Positions 8,410 through 17,372 of a DNA stretch of 64,000 bases are shown piece after piece (the first letter of the stretch is position 1; each line of letters opens with the position of its first letter). The stretch is from assembly GCA_963737405.1 (NCBI GenBank), contig CAVTSL010000011.1, positions 1-64,000 on the forward strand. Direction: 5' to 3'. The translations under genes and the position numbers were made by a program. This DNA is from JACCTU01 sp963737405 (lineage in GTDB: Bacteria > Actinomycetota > Thermoleophilia > Gaiellales > Gaiellaceae). Below the pieces are notes generated by a model. It made no database searches and was not told the DNA's origin. It was given only the letters and a program-made list of their open reading frames with translations.

Positions 8410-8590
8410 ATGAAACTTCGCCGCCGAATTTCTGCATCTTGCCGTTGGCACTGCCGCGCTGCCGGCTGTATCGCGCATCGCATGGGCGCAGTCCTATCCG
8501 TCGCGGCCGGTGCGGATAGTTGTGGGCTTCGCGCCCGGAGGTGCCAATGACACCCTCGCGCGCCTGATCGGCCAATGGACTGGGCGTTGA
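8410..8590 (+). pseudogene. N-terminal remnant of a TctC/Bug solute receptor
   Basis: The ATG at 8410 begins MKLRRR, then one base is missing. In the restored frame the sequence continues EFLHLAVGTAALPAVSRIAWAQ, a Tat/Sec-like signal, then YPSRPVRIVVGFAPGGANDT, the hallmark start of periplasmic tricarboxylate-binding receptors (Bug/TctC, normally about 320 residues). A TGA at 8588 ends it after about 60 residues and no downstream receptor sequence is visible. It is a truncated, frameshifted fragment without function. Confidence 0.8.
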
Positions 8591-8996
8591 GGGCTGCTAA
8601 TTTTTCCGGATATTTAACCTGCCTAGGTATTTACGCCTCATACACATTACAAAACGGCCTTAGAGGAACGTCACAAGCGAGCCAAGTGGGTTTGCAGGAT
8701 GTCCATGACCACGCGACATTGGCGAGCAGAACGATAAGGCCCGAAAGGTGACTTCAAGCATCTGCAAAGTGACAGTTGGGACGATAGCAAGTTCGCTTGA
8801 GGTTAGAGGCGCAGGCTTTGAGCAGCACCAAAGCTCCCACGCACGGACACTGCAATAGAACCGAGGCATCCTAGGCGGTTGGAGTGAAGCGCCCAGCCGC
8901 CTCGACGCCCGCTTTGGAAGGTAAGCGGACAGCACCCAGCGGGACGCAATGTCGCCTTTGCCCCAAAGCGGACACCGGACTGTCGCGATCCCCACG
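8591..8996. other. Intergenic, no gene seen
   Basis: About 400 bases. A minus-strand frame here merely extends out of the neighbouring gene's antisense. AAAGCGGACA at 8963-8972 resembles an AGCGGACAT-type motif seen in other gaps of this half (15,787; 19,452). No gene is supported. Confidence 0.45.
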
Positions 8997-9500
8997 CTAG
9001 GCGCGGCGCGAGCTGCCCATTGCGACCGTGGACTTGCGGTTCTCGCCGAGGTTCGGCTTTTCGCCAGTGATCCTCGCCTTGGCAAATTCAATCGCCGCGA
9101 CGACCGAGCTTGACGGACCGTCCCAGAGCTCCGCCGTCGCGGGCCGGAATTCCAGTACGCGCACGTTCGGATCGTCGGGGCCACCCGACCACCAGGCGTC
9201 GTCGGTCCTTTTCCAGATTCGACCTGCGATGTCGCGGTCGCGAATGATGATGGCGTGGCCGCTGATCGAAAGATAGGCCTTGCCCTTTGGCTCGATTACG
9301 ATGAAGCACGCGTCAGGCGCGGCTTCGACTTCATCGTCCTTCGCACCCCGGATGTCGGTGACGAACCTGATGACGCCCGCCACGCGATCCAGCCGCGGCT
9401 CCAACGGCCGCGCGCGCAGGCCGCCGTCGAACCGCGTCGTCAGCATGCCGACGCCGACTTTCTCGACGATGTCCCAAACCCGGGCGATGCTGTCCGGCAT
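8997..9500 (-). CDS. Pyridoxamine-phosphate-oxidase-like general stress protein
   Basis: 167 residues with a FMN-binding split-barrel fold of the general stress protein 26 type (PF16242-like). It starts MPDSIARVWDIVEKVG and shows GMLTTRFDGGLRARPLEP, IRFVTDIRGAKDDEV, VCFI-like strand CFIVIEPKGKAYLSISG and WWSGGPDDPNVRVLEF, all typical of the family. Members bind flavin or F420-like cofactors; the substrate is unknown. A GGAAC-N16-GGTT promoter ends eight bases before the start codon, implying a nearly leaderless mRNA under general-stress control. Confidence 0.88.
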   Translation of the reverse strand: MPDSIARVWDIVEKVGVGMLTTRFDGGLRARPLEPRLDRVAGVIRFVTDIRGAKDDEVEAAPDACFIVIEPKGKAYLSISGHAIIIRDRDIAGRIWKRTDDAWWSGGPDDPNVRVLEFRPATAELWDGPSSSVVAAIEFAKARITGEKPNLGENRKSTVAMGSSRRA

Positions 9501-9507
9501 CCGGACT

Positions 9508-9532
9508 AACCGCTAAACCGAATTCGGGTTCC
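9508..9532 (-). promoter_or_regulatory. EcfG-type promoter of the FMN-binding stress gene
   Basis: Minus-strand GGAAC-N16-GGTT, directly abutting the start codon at 9500. Confidence 0.6.
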
Positions 9533-9656
9533 GGAGTTGGTCTTCTCATGGGCTGCGGCTTCCTACATAGAGCCCGACCAGGCTGGGCGATGAGCCATGA
9601 TCTATGTCCTCGCTTTCTTCGTGCCGCATCGCGATCTACATGAAGCGCGAGGACCG

Positions 9657-9887
9657 CTATTTGGGCGCTGGTGTGTTCAGCGAATTTTGCAGTCGACCAA
9701 GTTGGTCAAGCAGCTCTTCTGAACGTGCGGTGACACGTTCGTACAATTCCTTGAGACCTGATTCGATGGGATCAGTGGCCTCGATTTTTGCAGCGGCTAG
9801 GTCGAGGGCGCTGTTCAATTCACCAGTCAGAGACTGAAGCTCAAGCACCGTTTTCTTCATCGCGGCTTTAATATCGGCATCCGCCAT
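9657..9887 (-). CDS. Small coiled-coil protein
   Basis: 76 residues starting MADADIKAAMKKTVLELQ. Almost wholly helical with heptad-like Leu/Ala/Ile spacing (LTGELNSALDLAAAKIEA, LLDQLGRLQNSL), so a short coiled coil is likely. The start is the internal ATG at 9887, because upstream residues are Arg/Cys-rich and unlike the rest. GGAAC-N17-GATT at 9928-9953 may be a weak stress promoter. Function unknown. Confidence 0.65.
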   Translation of the reverse strand: MADADIKAAMKKTVLELQSLTGELNSALDLAAAKIEATDPIESGLKELYERVTARSEELLDQLGRLQNSLNTPAPK

Positions 9888-10041
9888 CGTACTGCATCGA
9901 AGCTCCAGGCTTCGCTTTCGCAAACTCAATCCTCGGACTTCGACTTTTGTTCCGGGCAGGCGGGAACGCCAGTGCCATTCCCGCCAATCAAGGAACGAAT
10001 AGCGGCAGTCTGAGTTGCAATAGCGTTGCGGCGTAAAAAAA

Positions 10042-10090
10042 GCGGCCCCGGCACCCTCACCCCCCCGAGAAGCCGGGGCTGCTTCTTTTC
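10042..10090. terminator. Bidirectional terminator
   Basis: GCGGCCCCGGC pairs with GCCGGGGCTGC around a 19-base loop. TTCTTTT follows on the plus strand and a seven-T run follows on the minus strand, so it can stop transcription from both sides. It insulates the 9887 gene region from the OmpA-like gene. Confidence 0.75.
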
Positions 10091-10170
10091 CAGCTCAGAA
10101 GCCGGGCGAGTACGGGAGCTTATGATCAATTGATGGACACTAGAGCCGTCACCTTCACGCCGAGATATCC

Positions 10171-12287
10171 ATGACATCAATTCGATTGATTCTGCTCGCA
10201 ACAACCGCGATCTCCGCCATTCAAATCACATCTCTATTGGCTCATGCAGAGGCCGCATCGTTCCTTATAGCCCAAGCCGCGCCGCAAGAAGAGAAAGCGC
10301 CTGGGGGGCCGCCGAAAACCCGCCGAAAACACCGCCGAAGGCCGCACCGCCCGCCCACCTCCGCCAGCACCGCCTCGCGCTGCTCCTCCGCCCGCACCGC
10401 CGGCGGCCGCACCACCTCCGCCAGCACCGCCTCGCGCTGCTCCTCCGCCCGCACCCCCGGCGGCCGCACCACCTCCGCCAGCACCGCCTCGCGCTGCTCC
10501 TCCGCCCGCACCCCCGGCGGCCGCACCACCTCCGCCAGCACCGCCTCGCGCTGCTCCTCCGCCCGCACCCCCGGCGGCCGCACCACCTCCGCCAGCACCG
10601 CCTCGCGCTGCTCCTCCGCCCGCACCCCCGGCGGCCGCGCCACCTCCGCCAGCACCGCCTCGCGCTGCTCCTCCGCCCGCACCCCCGGCGGCCGCACCAC
10701 CTCCGCCAGCACCGCCTCGCGCTGCTCCTCCGCCCGCACCGCCGGCGGCCGCACCACCACCTCCAGCACCGCCTCGCGCTGCTCCTCCGCCCGCACCCCC
10801 GGCGGCCGCACCACCTCCGCCAGCACCGCCTCGCGCTGCTCCTCCGCCCGCACCGCCGGCGGCCGCACCACCACCGCCAGCACCGCCTCGCGCTGCTCCT
10901 CCTCCCGCACCCCCGGCGGCCGCACCACCACCTGCGACCCCGCCTTCGCCTGATGCCACCCAGCAAGGTCAGCCAACGCGAAGGCGACCCGAAAACGCTC
11001 CTCAGGTGCCACCGGCCGTTCGTGACGTACCGTCGGCCCCCGCCTCGCCGCCAGCCCCGGGCCAACCTTCTGCGCCCGACCACTCCACCGTCGCCTCCCG
11101 CTGCACCTCCCCCTGTGCAACCCGGCGGGGCGACAGGTACACCTACGCCTCCTGGTGCTGCATCTCCTGGCCAACCCGTTCCTGAGCGATCCCAGTTAGG
11201 GGGCGGAAACCGACGTGGCTCCCAACAATCCGGTCCGCCACCGGGACTTCCGCCGGGCACACCAACTGCACAGCCAGCGCCTGCAGTCGCAGCGCCGCTA
11301 CCTCCCGCGCCAGCATCTGCAACGACGCCTCTTTCTGCTAACGCTCCGCCCCAAAGCGCGAGACGTATGGATGAAATCCGTTCCCAGCGTCAGCAAACAC
11401 AGGAAGGTGGGCGAACAGTTATCCGCGAGCCTGGCCGCATCATCATTCAGGATCCGAACGGGCAATCGTTCATCCGACACAGTGATGCCGATCGCTTCCG
11501 CATCGGTGCTCGCGATATCCGCGTAATCCGATCGGGTAATGACACACGCACCGTGGTGATACGTCCCGATGGCTCACAGGTCATTACGATCAACGATCGT
11601 GAGGGACGGTTGCTGCGTCGTATTCGTCGTGATCAACGCGGCCGGGAGATTATCATTATCGACAACAGTTTCCGCGGTCCGGGTGTAATCGGTAGTTATT
11701 ACGTAAACCTGCCGCCGCCGGTGCTGCGCATGCCCGCCGATCGCTACATCGTCGAGGCCGAAAACGCGCCTCCAGAATTGATCTACGAAACGCTGATCGC
11801 GCCTCCGGTAGAGCGGATCGAACGGCGCTACTCCTTGGATGAAATCCGCTACAGTCCGGCGGTGCGCCAGCGCATGCCAAGCATCGATCTGGACACCGTT
11901 AACTTTGAAACCGGTTCAGCGGAAATTTTGTCGGACCAAGCGGCGAAGTTGCAGGCGATTGCTGACGGCCTAAACCGGGCAATTCAGCGTAACCCGCGCG
12001 AAGTTTTCCTCATCGAGGGCCATACCGACGCGGTCGGTTCCGATGTCGATAACCTTTCGTTGTCGGATCGTCGTGCGGAAGCGGCGGCTGCGCTCCTAAC
12101 GCAGCAATTTCAGGTGCCCGCAGAAAACCTCACATCGCAGGGTTACGGCGAGCAATATTTGAAAATTCCGACGGATGGACCGGAGCAGCAAAATCGACGC
12201 GTCACCATCAGGCGAATTACTCCGCTCCTGAATGGCGGCGTAGCGTCCTTGCCTCCGCCGCCGCCCGGTATTACTCCGAGGCGCTAG
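10171..12287 (+). CDS. OmpA-family outer-membrane protein with 57-bp repeat linker (three frameshifts)
   Basis: The ATG at 10171 starts a signal peptide (MTSIRLILLATTAISAI, cut near AHAEA). A Pro/Ala-rich linker follows, coded by ten 57-bp repeats, then a Gln/Arg-rich region and a C-terminal OmpA domain with SIDLDTVNFETGSAEI, IEGHTDAVGSDVDN and QNRRVTIRR, which binds peptidoglycan. Three frame breaks are each repaired by one extra C: at 10319-10321, 10354-10356 and 11075-11077. The repaired protein is about 700 residues. It should sit in the periplasm or outer membrane and attach to the wall. The start at 10953 seen in the last frame lies inside the linker and is not used. Confidence 0.75.
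10361..10930 (+). repeat. Ten 57-bp tandem repeats
   Basis: Units begin at 10361, 10418, 10475, 10532, 10589, 10646, 10703, 10760, 10817 and 10874, each exactly 57 bases. The coding frame reads PPAPPRAAPPPAPPAAAPP per unit. Differences are limited to a few third positions and CCG/CCC changes. Because 57 is divisible by three, all six frames stay open, which creates spurious long ORFs on both strands. Confidence 0.9.
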
Positions 12288-12530
12288 CCTGTCCATTGCG
12301 AATTCGTAAATTCTCGCACTAACGGAGCGGTCCGGTTGTGTATACCGAAAATTCGATTCGACGTAGCGCGGGAACGGACGAGGTGCTCGCGGCCTAATGA
12401 CTAATCTGCTCAAGCTAATTTGGTGGCTTCGCTCTGCGGGAGGGTTAGCCCGGCGCGCCGAGCGGTCTGGAGACAGCCGCTTTCGCTGCAGCTCGTTCCA
12501 ATTATCAGTTCGCAAACAGAGAGGTTCCGA

Positions 12531-12707
12531 CTATATGATCGGCCGGCGCCTCTCCGTAATAGCTTTCCTAACCTTCCTCGGAAGCGCAGCAAAACGCGCA
12601 AGAAAATCTTGGGAGTTCGAGCAACTTGCTCTCACTTCCGCGTAATAGCGGCGGAGACGCTCGGTAATGATCTGCCGTACTATTTTTTTCTTTAACTCTG
12701 GGTCCAT
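12531..12707 (-). CDS. Small basic hypothetical protein
   Basis: 58 residues starting MDPELKKKIVRQIITERL, strongly basic and probably helical, with RKVRKAITERRRP near the end. I do not recognise the family. The main support is the exact GGAAC-N17-CGTT promoter whose -10 ends eight bases before the ATG at 12707, giving a predicted leaderless transcript like those at 1752 and 9500. No Shine-Dalgarno is present. Confidence 0.5.
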   Translation of the reverse strand: MDPELKKKIVRQIITERLRRYYAEVRASCSNSQDFLARFAALPRKVRKAITERRRPII

Positions 12708-12714
12708 AATCTGC

Positions 12715-12740
12715 AACGCGGAAAACGGCCTAGCGGTTCC
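12715..12740 (-). promoter_or_regulatory. EcfG-type promoter for the 12707 ORF
   Basis: Minus-strand GGAAC-N17-CGTT, exact consensus. Confidence 0.65.
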
Positions 12741-12783
12741 GACCATCTAGGCTTCAGAAAGTCCTAGGCCTTTCGTCACGGCG

Positions 12784-13629
12784 TCATTCGACTTCTTCGA
12801 TGACTCGCTTCTGATAGGCCATTCCGAGCGCGGCTGCGACCGCAAGTCCCGCCACGCCGAGCAGAACCTTGTCGCGCGGCTGGCTCGAGATGTAATCGCG
12901 GCTGGAGTTTAGAATCTGGTGCCCAACCTGCCGGCTCGTCGCCGAGGCCCGCCCGACTTGATCCGACAGGTCGGACACAGCTTGCCTAGCACTCAGCGCC
13001 GCCGATTCCGTCGCCGCGGACACCTGCGATCCAACCTTTGCAGCCTGATTGGTCAGGTCATGCCGGGCGCGCCGGGCGCCCGCCGCAATCGATTCAGCTT
13101 TTTCTTTGACCGCAGTGCCGACGGAAGCACCCGCCGCAGCCACGGTATCAGCCGCGTCGCGCGACCATTCCTGCACGCTTTGCTTTGCGGCATCGACCAT
13201 CTCGCCAGCCTTCTCCGAAACCGCTTGGCCCGCCTCGGAGGCGGCATCCACCGCGCTGGCGCCGAAGTCGCTCGCCTGCTCGTACAAGCGCTCGCGGCCT
13301 TGCTGGAGGTAGTCCCCATTGACCGGGTGAACGGCGTTGGTATGCCAAAGGCCATAGAGCCCGGCCCCGATCAATCCCATGGCGATCGGAGGATTTCGCA
13401 CGAAATACCAAGCGATGCCCGCTCCAATGGCCAGAGTCGCCGCGGGGTTGGCCGCGGCCTTCGCCTTCAGGTCGTCAACGATTGAGTCTTTGGCGTCAAT
13501 CGCGCTCTCCTTCAGGCTGTCCGTAAAGGAGTTCAGCGTTGCCGGGGAGCGCAGAATGGAGAGGTCCTGAGCAAGCCTTGCACGGGCTTGTTCAACGTCG
13601 CGTTCGCATTGCGCCAATGTATTTTGCAT
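12784..13629 (-). CDS. DUF3618-like membrane protein with helical tail
   Basis: 281 residues from the ATG at 13629 (MQNTLAQCERDVEQARARL). The N-terminal part resembles DUF3618 (AQ-ERDVEQARARLAQDL). Two short membrane stretches near 60-95 (TLAIGAGIAWYFV and PPIAMGLIGAGLYGLW) follow. A long Ala/Ser/Glu-rich helical region of apolipoprotein or LEA type comes next, then a C-terminal hydrophobic segment (VLLGVAGLAVAAALGMAY). It is the last gene of the operon beginning at 15492. It probably stabilises or shapes membranes under stress (inference). Confidence 0.75.
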   Translation of the reverse strand: MQNTLAQCERDVEQARARLAQDLSILRSPATLNSFTDSLKESAIDAKDSIVDDLKAKAAANPAATLAIGAGIAWYFVRNPPIAMGLIGAGLYGLWHTNAVHPVNGDYLQQGRERLYEQASDFGASAVDAASEAGQAVSEKAGEMVDAAKQSVQEWSRDAADTVAAAGASVGTAVKEKAESIAAGARRARHDLTNQAAKVGSQVSAATESAALSARQAVSDLSDQVGRASATSRQVGHQILNSSRDYISSQPRDKVLLGVAGLAVAAALGMAYQKRVIEEVE

Positions 13630-13701
13630 AGGTCCCTCTAGCTTGCATAGGTCCCGCCGGTTCGCGCCTGTTACGGCTGTCTCTGTTCTCACCGGCTGGA
13701 T

Positions 13702-14574
13702 TTACGTTCGACCTGGCCCACCCGGCCGGTTGGATGACGTCGAGCCACCGCCGCTCTGACTGCCGTGCGTGCTGCGGTCGCTGGTGGTGCCGCTCGTGCC
13801 GCCGCCGCTCAGGCCGCTGGCCTTGCCACTGCTGCTACCGCCACTTATGCCGCTGCCGCTTGGGCTGCCGCCCGTCCCGCTGCCGCCGAACGCGCCTGCG
13901 ACCTCCGTGGCAACTTTCGTCGCGGCATCCTTGAGACCTTCAGCATTAAGACCGCGCTGATCGATCGCGCTCTTGAGCGTTTCGCCCGCCCTGCCGGCGG
14001 CTTCCTTGAGTTGATCGCCGACTTCATACGCCGCGTCGGTCACCTGATCGCCGATCGGACCGAGGTGCTCGCGTTCGAACGTGGTAGCCGGAAATGCCGC
14101 AGCGACAGCCGCACCGGCGGCGACGCCCGCAATCGCGATCGCGAGAGGCTGATCCTGCAGGATGCGGCTGACGGTGCCTTCAAATGTCGACTGAGCTTGT
14201 TGCGCAACACGCGACGATTGTTCGCCAACCGCGCGGCTGGCCTTGCTAGCGTAGTCCGAAGCCGTCGACGCGACCGACCCGACCGTATCCATGGTTCGGT
14301 CGGCGATGTCGCCGGCATAATCCTGCGCGCCCGACAGAGCCTGGGAAAAGCCGCTGCGTCCGCTTTGTTCTGAACGTTGCGAGCCCGAACTGTGGGAGCC
14401 CGAACCACCGGAAGAGGACCGGTTCGACGAGGAATGACCGGCAAACAGCGCCTTGCCACCGGTCTTGCGCAGCAAGAGACAGGCCCCAGCCGCGAGGAGA
14501 AGGAGACCTTCAGGATTTTGCTTCACGGCACCGAGCAGCCAGTCACTTGTCCCGGTTGATGATTGTCGGCTCAT
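13702..14574 (-). CDS. Nutrient-deprivation-type membrane stress protein
   Basis: 290 residues. A hydrophobic segment (GLLLLAAGACLLLR) lies near the start; a Ser/Gly-rich spacer, a helical middle with repeated YASKASRAVGEQSS-type segments and a membrane stretch (AIAIAGVAAGAAVAAAFP) follow. The tail is very Gly/Ser-rich. Similar proteins in Rhizobiales are annotated nutrient deprivation-induced. Its ATG overlaps the end of the upstream holin-like gene by four bases (14571-14574), so the two are translationally coupled. Role inferred only from family and context. Confidence 0.75.
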   Translation of the reverse strand: MSRQSSTGTSDWLLGAVKQNPEGLLLLAAGACLLLRKTGGKALFAGHSSSNRSSSGGSGSHSSGSQRSEQSGRSGFSQALSGAQDYAGDIADRTMDTVGSVASTASDYASKASRAVGEQSSRVAQQAQSTFEGTVSRILQDQPLAIAIAGVAAGAAVAAAFPATTFEREHLGPIGDQVTDAAYEVGDQLKEAAGRAGETLKSAIDQRGLNAEGLKDAATKVATEVAGAFGGSGTGGSPSGSGISGGSSSGKASGLSGGGTSGTTSDRSTHGSQSGGGSTSSNRPGGPGRT

Positions 14575-14960
14575 GAAAGTTGCTCCTTGGCTATCGCGAT
14601 ATCTTGTTTGACTTGATGAATGGTGCGGTTCGGCGTGAGATCTTCAGCGGCATCGGCACGACCCTTGGCGAAGGCGGCTGCGCCCACGGCAGCGAGGACT
14701 GTCGCCACGATCAGACATGACCAATGCATTGCGAACCCGAAGGTGGCGACGGCAAAGACTGCGGCCTGCACGACCAGTATGACTGCAAACAGCGCAAAAA
14801 ATGCAGCTGCCGCCATCCAGACGCCGGCCCAGGCCTTGATCGAAAGCTTCTCCGACAACTCAGCCTTGGCGAGTCGCAATTCCTTCTGGAACAGGTCGGC
14901 CAGATCCGCCACCACATCGGAGAGTGCGCGAGGAAGCGCTTGGTTTTTTAGGTCAACCAT
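14571..14960 (-). CDS. Phage-holin-like membrane protein (PF07332 type)
   Basis: 129 residues. An amphipathic N-terminus with SDVVADLADLFQKELRLAKAEL is typical of the Holin-X/DUF1469 family; two membrane helices follow (about 44-70 and 77-98) and then a charged tail. Despite the name, most chromosomal members are not phage genes and have no proven lytic role. It overlaps both neighbours by a few bases within the operon 15492 to 12784, so it is probably co-expressed with them. Confidence 0.8.
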   Translation of the reverse strand: MVDLKNQALPRALSDVVADLADLFQKELRLAKAELSEKLSIKAWAGVWMAAAAFFALFAVILVVQAAVFAVATFGFAMHWSCLIVATVLAAVGAAAFAKGRADAAEDLTPNRTIHQVKQDIAIAKEQLS

Positions 14961-15492
14961 GGCGCCTGCCTTCGCCGTGGCGCCTGACCTCGTTGTGGTC
15001 CTGCACCGGCTGGATGGACGGCGCGCTCATCACCGAAGCGCTCTTGATGGTTCGGAATATGAAAAAGCCGGCCAACGCCGCTAGCCCGAACACCAGGGCG
15101 GGCTGCCGACGCGTAAAGTCAGAGACGGTGCGGGCGAGATGATCGACGGTCTGATATTGGAATTCGTCCTTATAGATTTCGACTTTGTCGCCGAAATTGC
15201 GGACCAGGCCTGCTAGAGCAGGCGATTCCCGCTCCAGGCTGTCGGCCGCGAGCTTCACCGAACTCGCAAAATGCCCGGCAAGGTCAACGCCCTTGCCGAT
15301 CTGCTGATCGAGCAGGTCCTTGACGTGATCGGTCAGGTTCGAGGCGGTGTCGGAAGCCGCCTGCTTGACTTTGGAGCCCGCATCGCGCGCGGCGTCCGAT
15401 GCCTTGGCGAAGACGTCGGTCGCGGCTTTGGTCGTCGAAGATGTCTTGTTTCGCGAAGCCGCCTGGTCGCGGCCAAAGTCTTGATTTGTCAT
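14953..15492 (-). CDS. Helical stress protein with C-terminal membrane anchor
   Basis: 179 residues from the ATG at 15492 (MTNQDFGRDQAASRNK); GGAGGCAGC lies just upstream. The first 70 residues are Ala/Lys/Asp-rich with LEA-like repeats (ATDVFAKASDAARDAG). The middle contains DLLDQQIGKGVDLAGHFA, and one membrane helix follows near 136-153 (LVFGLAALAGFFIF). It is the first gene of a four-gene operon and lies behind a GGAAC-N16-GGTT promoter, so the whole operon is probably under EcfG. Function unknown; it resembles its operon partner at 12784-13629 in architecture. Confidence 0.75.
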   Translation of the reverse strand: MTNQDFGRDQAASRNKTSSTTKAATDVFAKASDAARDAGSKVKQAASDTASNLTDHVKDLLDQQIGKGVDLAGHFASSVKLAADSLERESPALAGLVRNFGDKVEIYKDEFQYQTVDHLARTVSDFTRRQPALVFGLAALAGFFIFRTIKSASVMSAPSIQPVQDHNEVRRHGEGRRHG

Positions 15493-15514
15493 GAGCTGCC
15501 TCCGTTGGCATCCC

Positions 15515-15539
15515 AACCGGCGGAACGGTGGTTGGTTCC
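15515..15539 (-). promoter_or_regulatory. EcfG-type promoter of the four-gene membrane-stress operon
   Basis: Minus-strand GGAAC-N16-GGTT, 23 bases upstream of the ATG at 15492. Confidence 0.65.
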
Positions 15540-16033
15540 GCTTCGGGAACATTCCTGGAAGGAACCACACCGGCGCGAAACTTGGCCGCCGCCCAGCGGC
15601 AGCGTGCCAGGCATGCTAGGGACCGAGTCGGCGAGGCTGTTCTATCGGTCGCAGTCCCGACTCCGCTGCCTGCCTCCCTTTGCGACCTTCGTGCTGGCCC
15701 GCGCCATGATGTGATCAAATAACGATCGTTTGCTGCGGCGCATTAGTCGATGCTGGAACTTCGCGGATATCCAGCCCAGTCGCCCGATGTCCGCTTTCGG
15801 GAGGTAAACCGGACATGGTCCGGATTCCACGCCGTTCGTGAGATCCTCATCGCTCATGTCTTTTCACACAAGCGTACGGAACTGCGGCGATTGAAACGTG
15901 GCAACAACGAGGTTGTGTTGCGCAGAGGCCCCAGGAAGCAAGATTTGTGGCGCAAGCGAACAATTTGGCATTGCACAGCTTCCCAACTCGAGTAAGTTTA
16001 GAGCAGCTGATCTTCAATTAAAGGGCGCGTTAC
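15540..16033. other. Intergenic, no gene seen
   Basis: About 490 bases. ATGTCCG (15788-15794) and CGGACAT (15809-15815) form a short inverted repeat. An open frame at 15642-15857 on the minus strand covers it but has no ribosome site and no recognisable content. Confidence 0.45.
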
Positions 16034-16408
16034 ATGAGTAATCAGACCTCGAATCCGTCCGCAATTGTTGCCTTTCCGAATAAAGAAGACGATTTGGACA
16101 AGGTCGGGCATGCCGCGTCCGATTTGATTCACCAAGCAGCCAGCAGGGCAGAACAACAGGCCCAACAGGTTATGGCGGTGGCCCACAAACTTTCGCTTCA
16201 GCTTCGAGCCGCTGAAGATCGATTAGCAGGCCTCGAAGCCGAGGTGAAACATTATCGCCATCGGGCTGATCGGGCAGAAAAATGGCTCCACCGGATTGCG
16301 TTAGAGATCCAACACACGTTCTTTTCTTCGAAAAATGGGAACAGCCAAACGGTTGAAGAACTGGAAAATCTTCAAAAGTACGCACCTAAGCAGCGGCAGA
16401 TTTCATAA
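16034..16408 (+). CDS. Coiled-coil protein
   Basis: 124 residues starting MSNQTSNPSAIVAFPNKE. Residues 30-95 are strongly helical with heptads (RAEQQAQQVMAVAHKLSL, LRAAEDRLAGLEAEVKHY), predicting a coiled coil. No catalytic motif or membrane segment. The start ATG follows AAAGGG at a normal distance. No EcfG promoter is seen. Similar short Bradyrhizobium proteins exist; role unknown. Confidence 0.75.
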   Translation: MSNQTSNPSAIVAFPNKEDDLDKVGHAASDLIHQAASRAEQQAQQVMAVAHKLSLQLRAAEDRLAGLEAEVKHYRHRADRAEKWLHRIALEIQHTFFSSKNGNSQTVEELENLQKYAPKQRQIS

Positions 16409-16780
16409 GCCTCCACCTTCGCCTGAAGCTGCAACGGAGTCAGCGTCGAGACGGCGGGAGGGAGTTCGCGCATCTGTTTGTTGAAAGGTCCGCGCATTAT
16501 CCCTTGCGCGCGTGAGGCGGCGAAACCTCTACAACGTCACGGAGAGAAAATGACGGATCTTTTTTCCCTAAACTTCATGCACGCAAGGGAGTGGACACAC
16601 TCGGCCTATGGCTCTGAGCCGCTTCGCTGCGTGGTCTTCTGCGTTTTCTAAACCCACATCTGAGCGTTGGGCTACACAGGGGCTGGGTGGTAAAGGCCAC
16701 CCTCATCCTACGTCCTCTGTCCCACTGACCGACTTGCGGGGCGGTAATAGTCGTGTCCAAAAGTCTGAGACATATTCAAA
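16409..16780. other. Intergenic, no gene seen
   Basis: About 370 bases between convergent genes. A minus-strand frame at 16575-16760 has no ribosome site and an unlikely composition. I see no clear terminator. Confidence 0.45.
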
Positions 16781-17335
16781 CTAAAGCGCGGTTAGCGATT
16801 GGCTCGGGCCAGAAGGCCGTTCGAAGTGGATCGTGTCACCCGGTGAGAGATCGCCACTTGCTCGCACAATCCCAAGCACTCCCGCCCGAAAAGTTACGCC
16901 GTCAGCAGTCCTGACGATCATTGCGCGCTTCAACCCCTTGCAGAATTTGTCGATGTAGCCGCAGGGAGTGCGCACCCCCGTCAATTCTACGATAGCGGTA
17001 TTGCCTAAATGAAGTCGCGTACCAAGCGATAGGCCGAGGAGATCAATATCTCGAGTTGTGATATTTTCTCCAAGCTCTCCGGGACCGACGTCGAAGCCCA
17101 GCGGCCTTAACTCCTCAAACAGCTCCGCCTGTATGAGATGGATTTGGCGGTTGTTCGGAATCTTGGAATCGTGCTTGGCAAGATAGCGGTGCTGAATGAA
17201 AGCGCCGGCATGCGCATCGCCCTCGATGCCGAAACCTTCAATCAGCCGAATAGTCCCTTTGTTGGGCTTGCTGAAGTGGTGCGCGCCATCGCAGCTGACC
17301 GCAACGACCGCGCCTTTGGCGGAGGAGGCAAACAT
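16781..17335 (-). CDS. MOSC-domain protein
   Basis: 184 residues with a MOSC domain, the sulfur/molybdenum-handling beta-barrel found in YiiM and molybdenum cofactor sulfurase. Visible motifs are GIEGDAHAG (37-44), QIHLIQAELFEEL (64-76), GELGENITT (86-94) and TGVRTPC with the conserved Cys125. YiiM-type proteins reduce N-hydroxylated compounds with Moco; this protein may do so or carry sulfur. It stands alone, with the SDR/PsiF pair upstream on the same strand. The ATG start is the first in frame. Confidence 0.88.
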   Translation of the reverse strand: MFASSAKGAVVAVSCDGAHHFSKPNKGTIRLIEGFGIEGDAHAGAFIQHRYLAKHDSKIPNNRQIHLIQAELFEELRPLGFDVGPGELGENITTRDIDLLGLSLGTRLHLGNTAIVELTGVRTPCGYIDKFCKGLKRAMIVRTADGVTFRAGVLGIVRASGDLSPGDTIHFERPSGPSQSLTAL

Positions 17336-17372
17336 CGGAAAACTCGACGGCAGGACGCTAGTTCGGATTGGA

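Noticed and set aside
10361..10930. CRISPR-like array
   Set aside because: The units are contiguous 57-bp copies without unique spacers and are in frame with a coding sequence.
10234..11260. Long minus-strand ORFs of 240-330 residues over the tandem repeats
   Set aside because: They arise because a 57-bp GC-rich repeat leaves every frame open. The plus strand has a signal peptide, a linker and an OmpA domain that explain the region.
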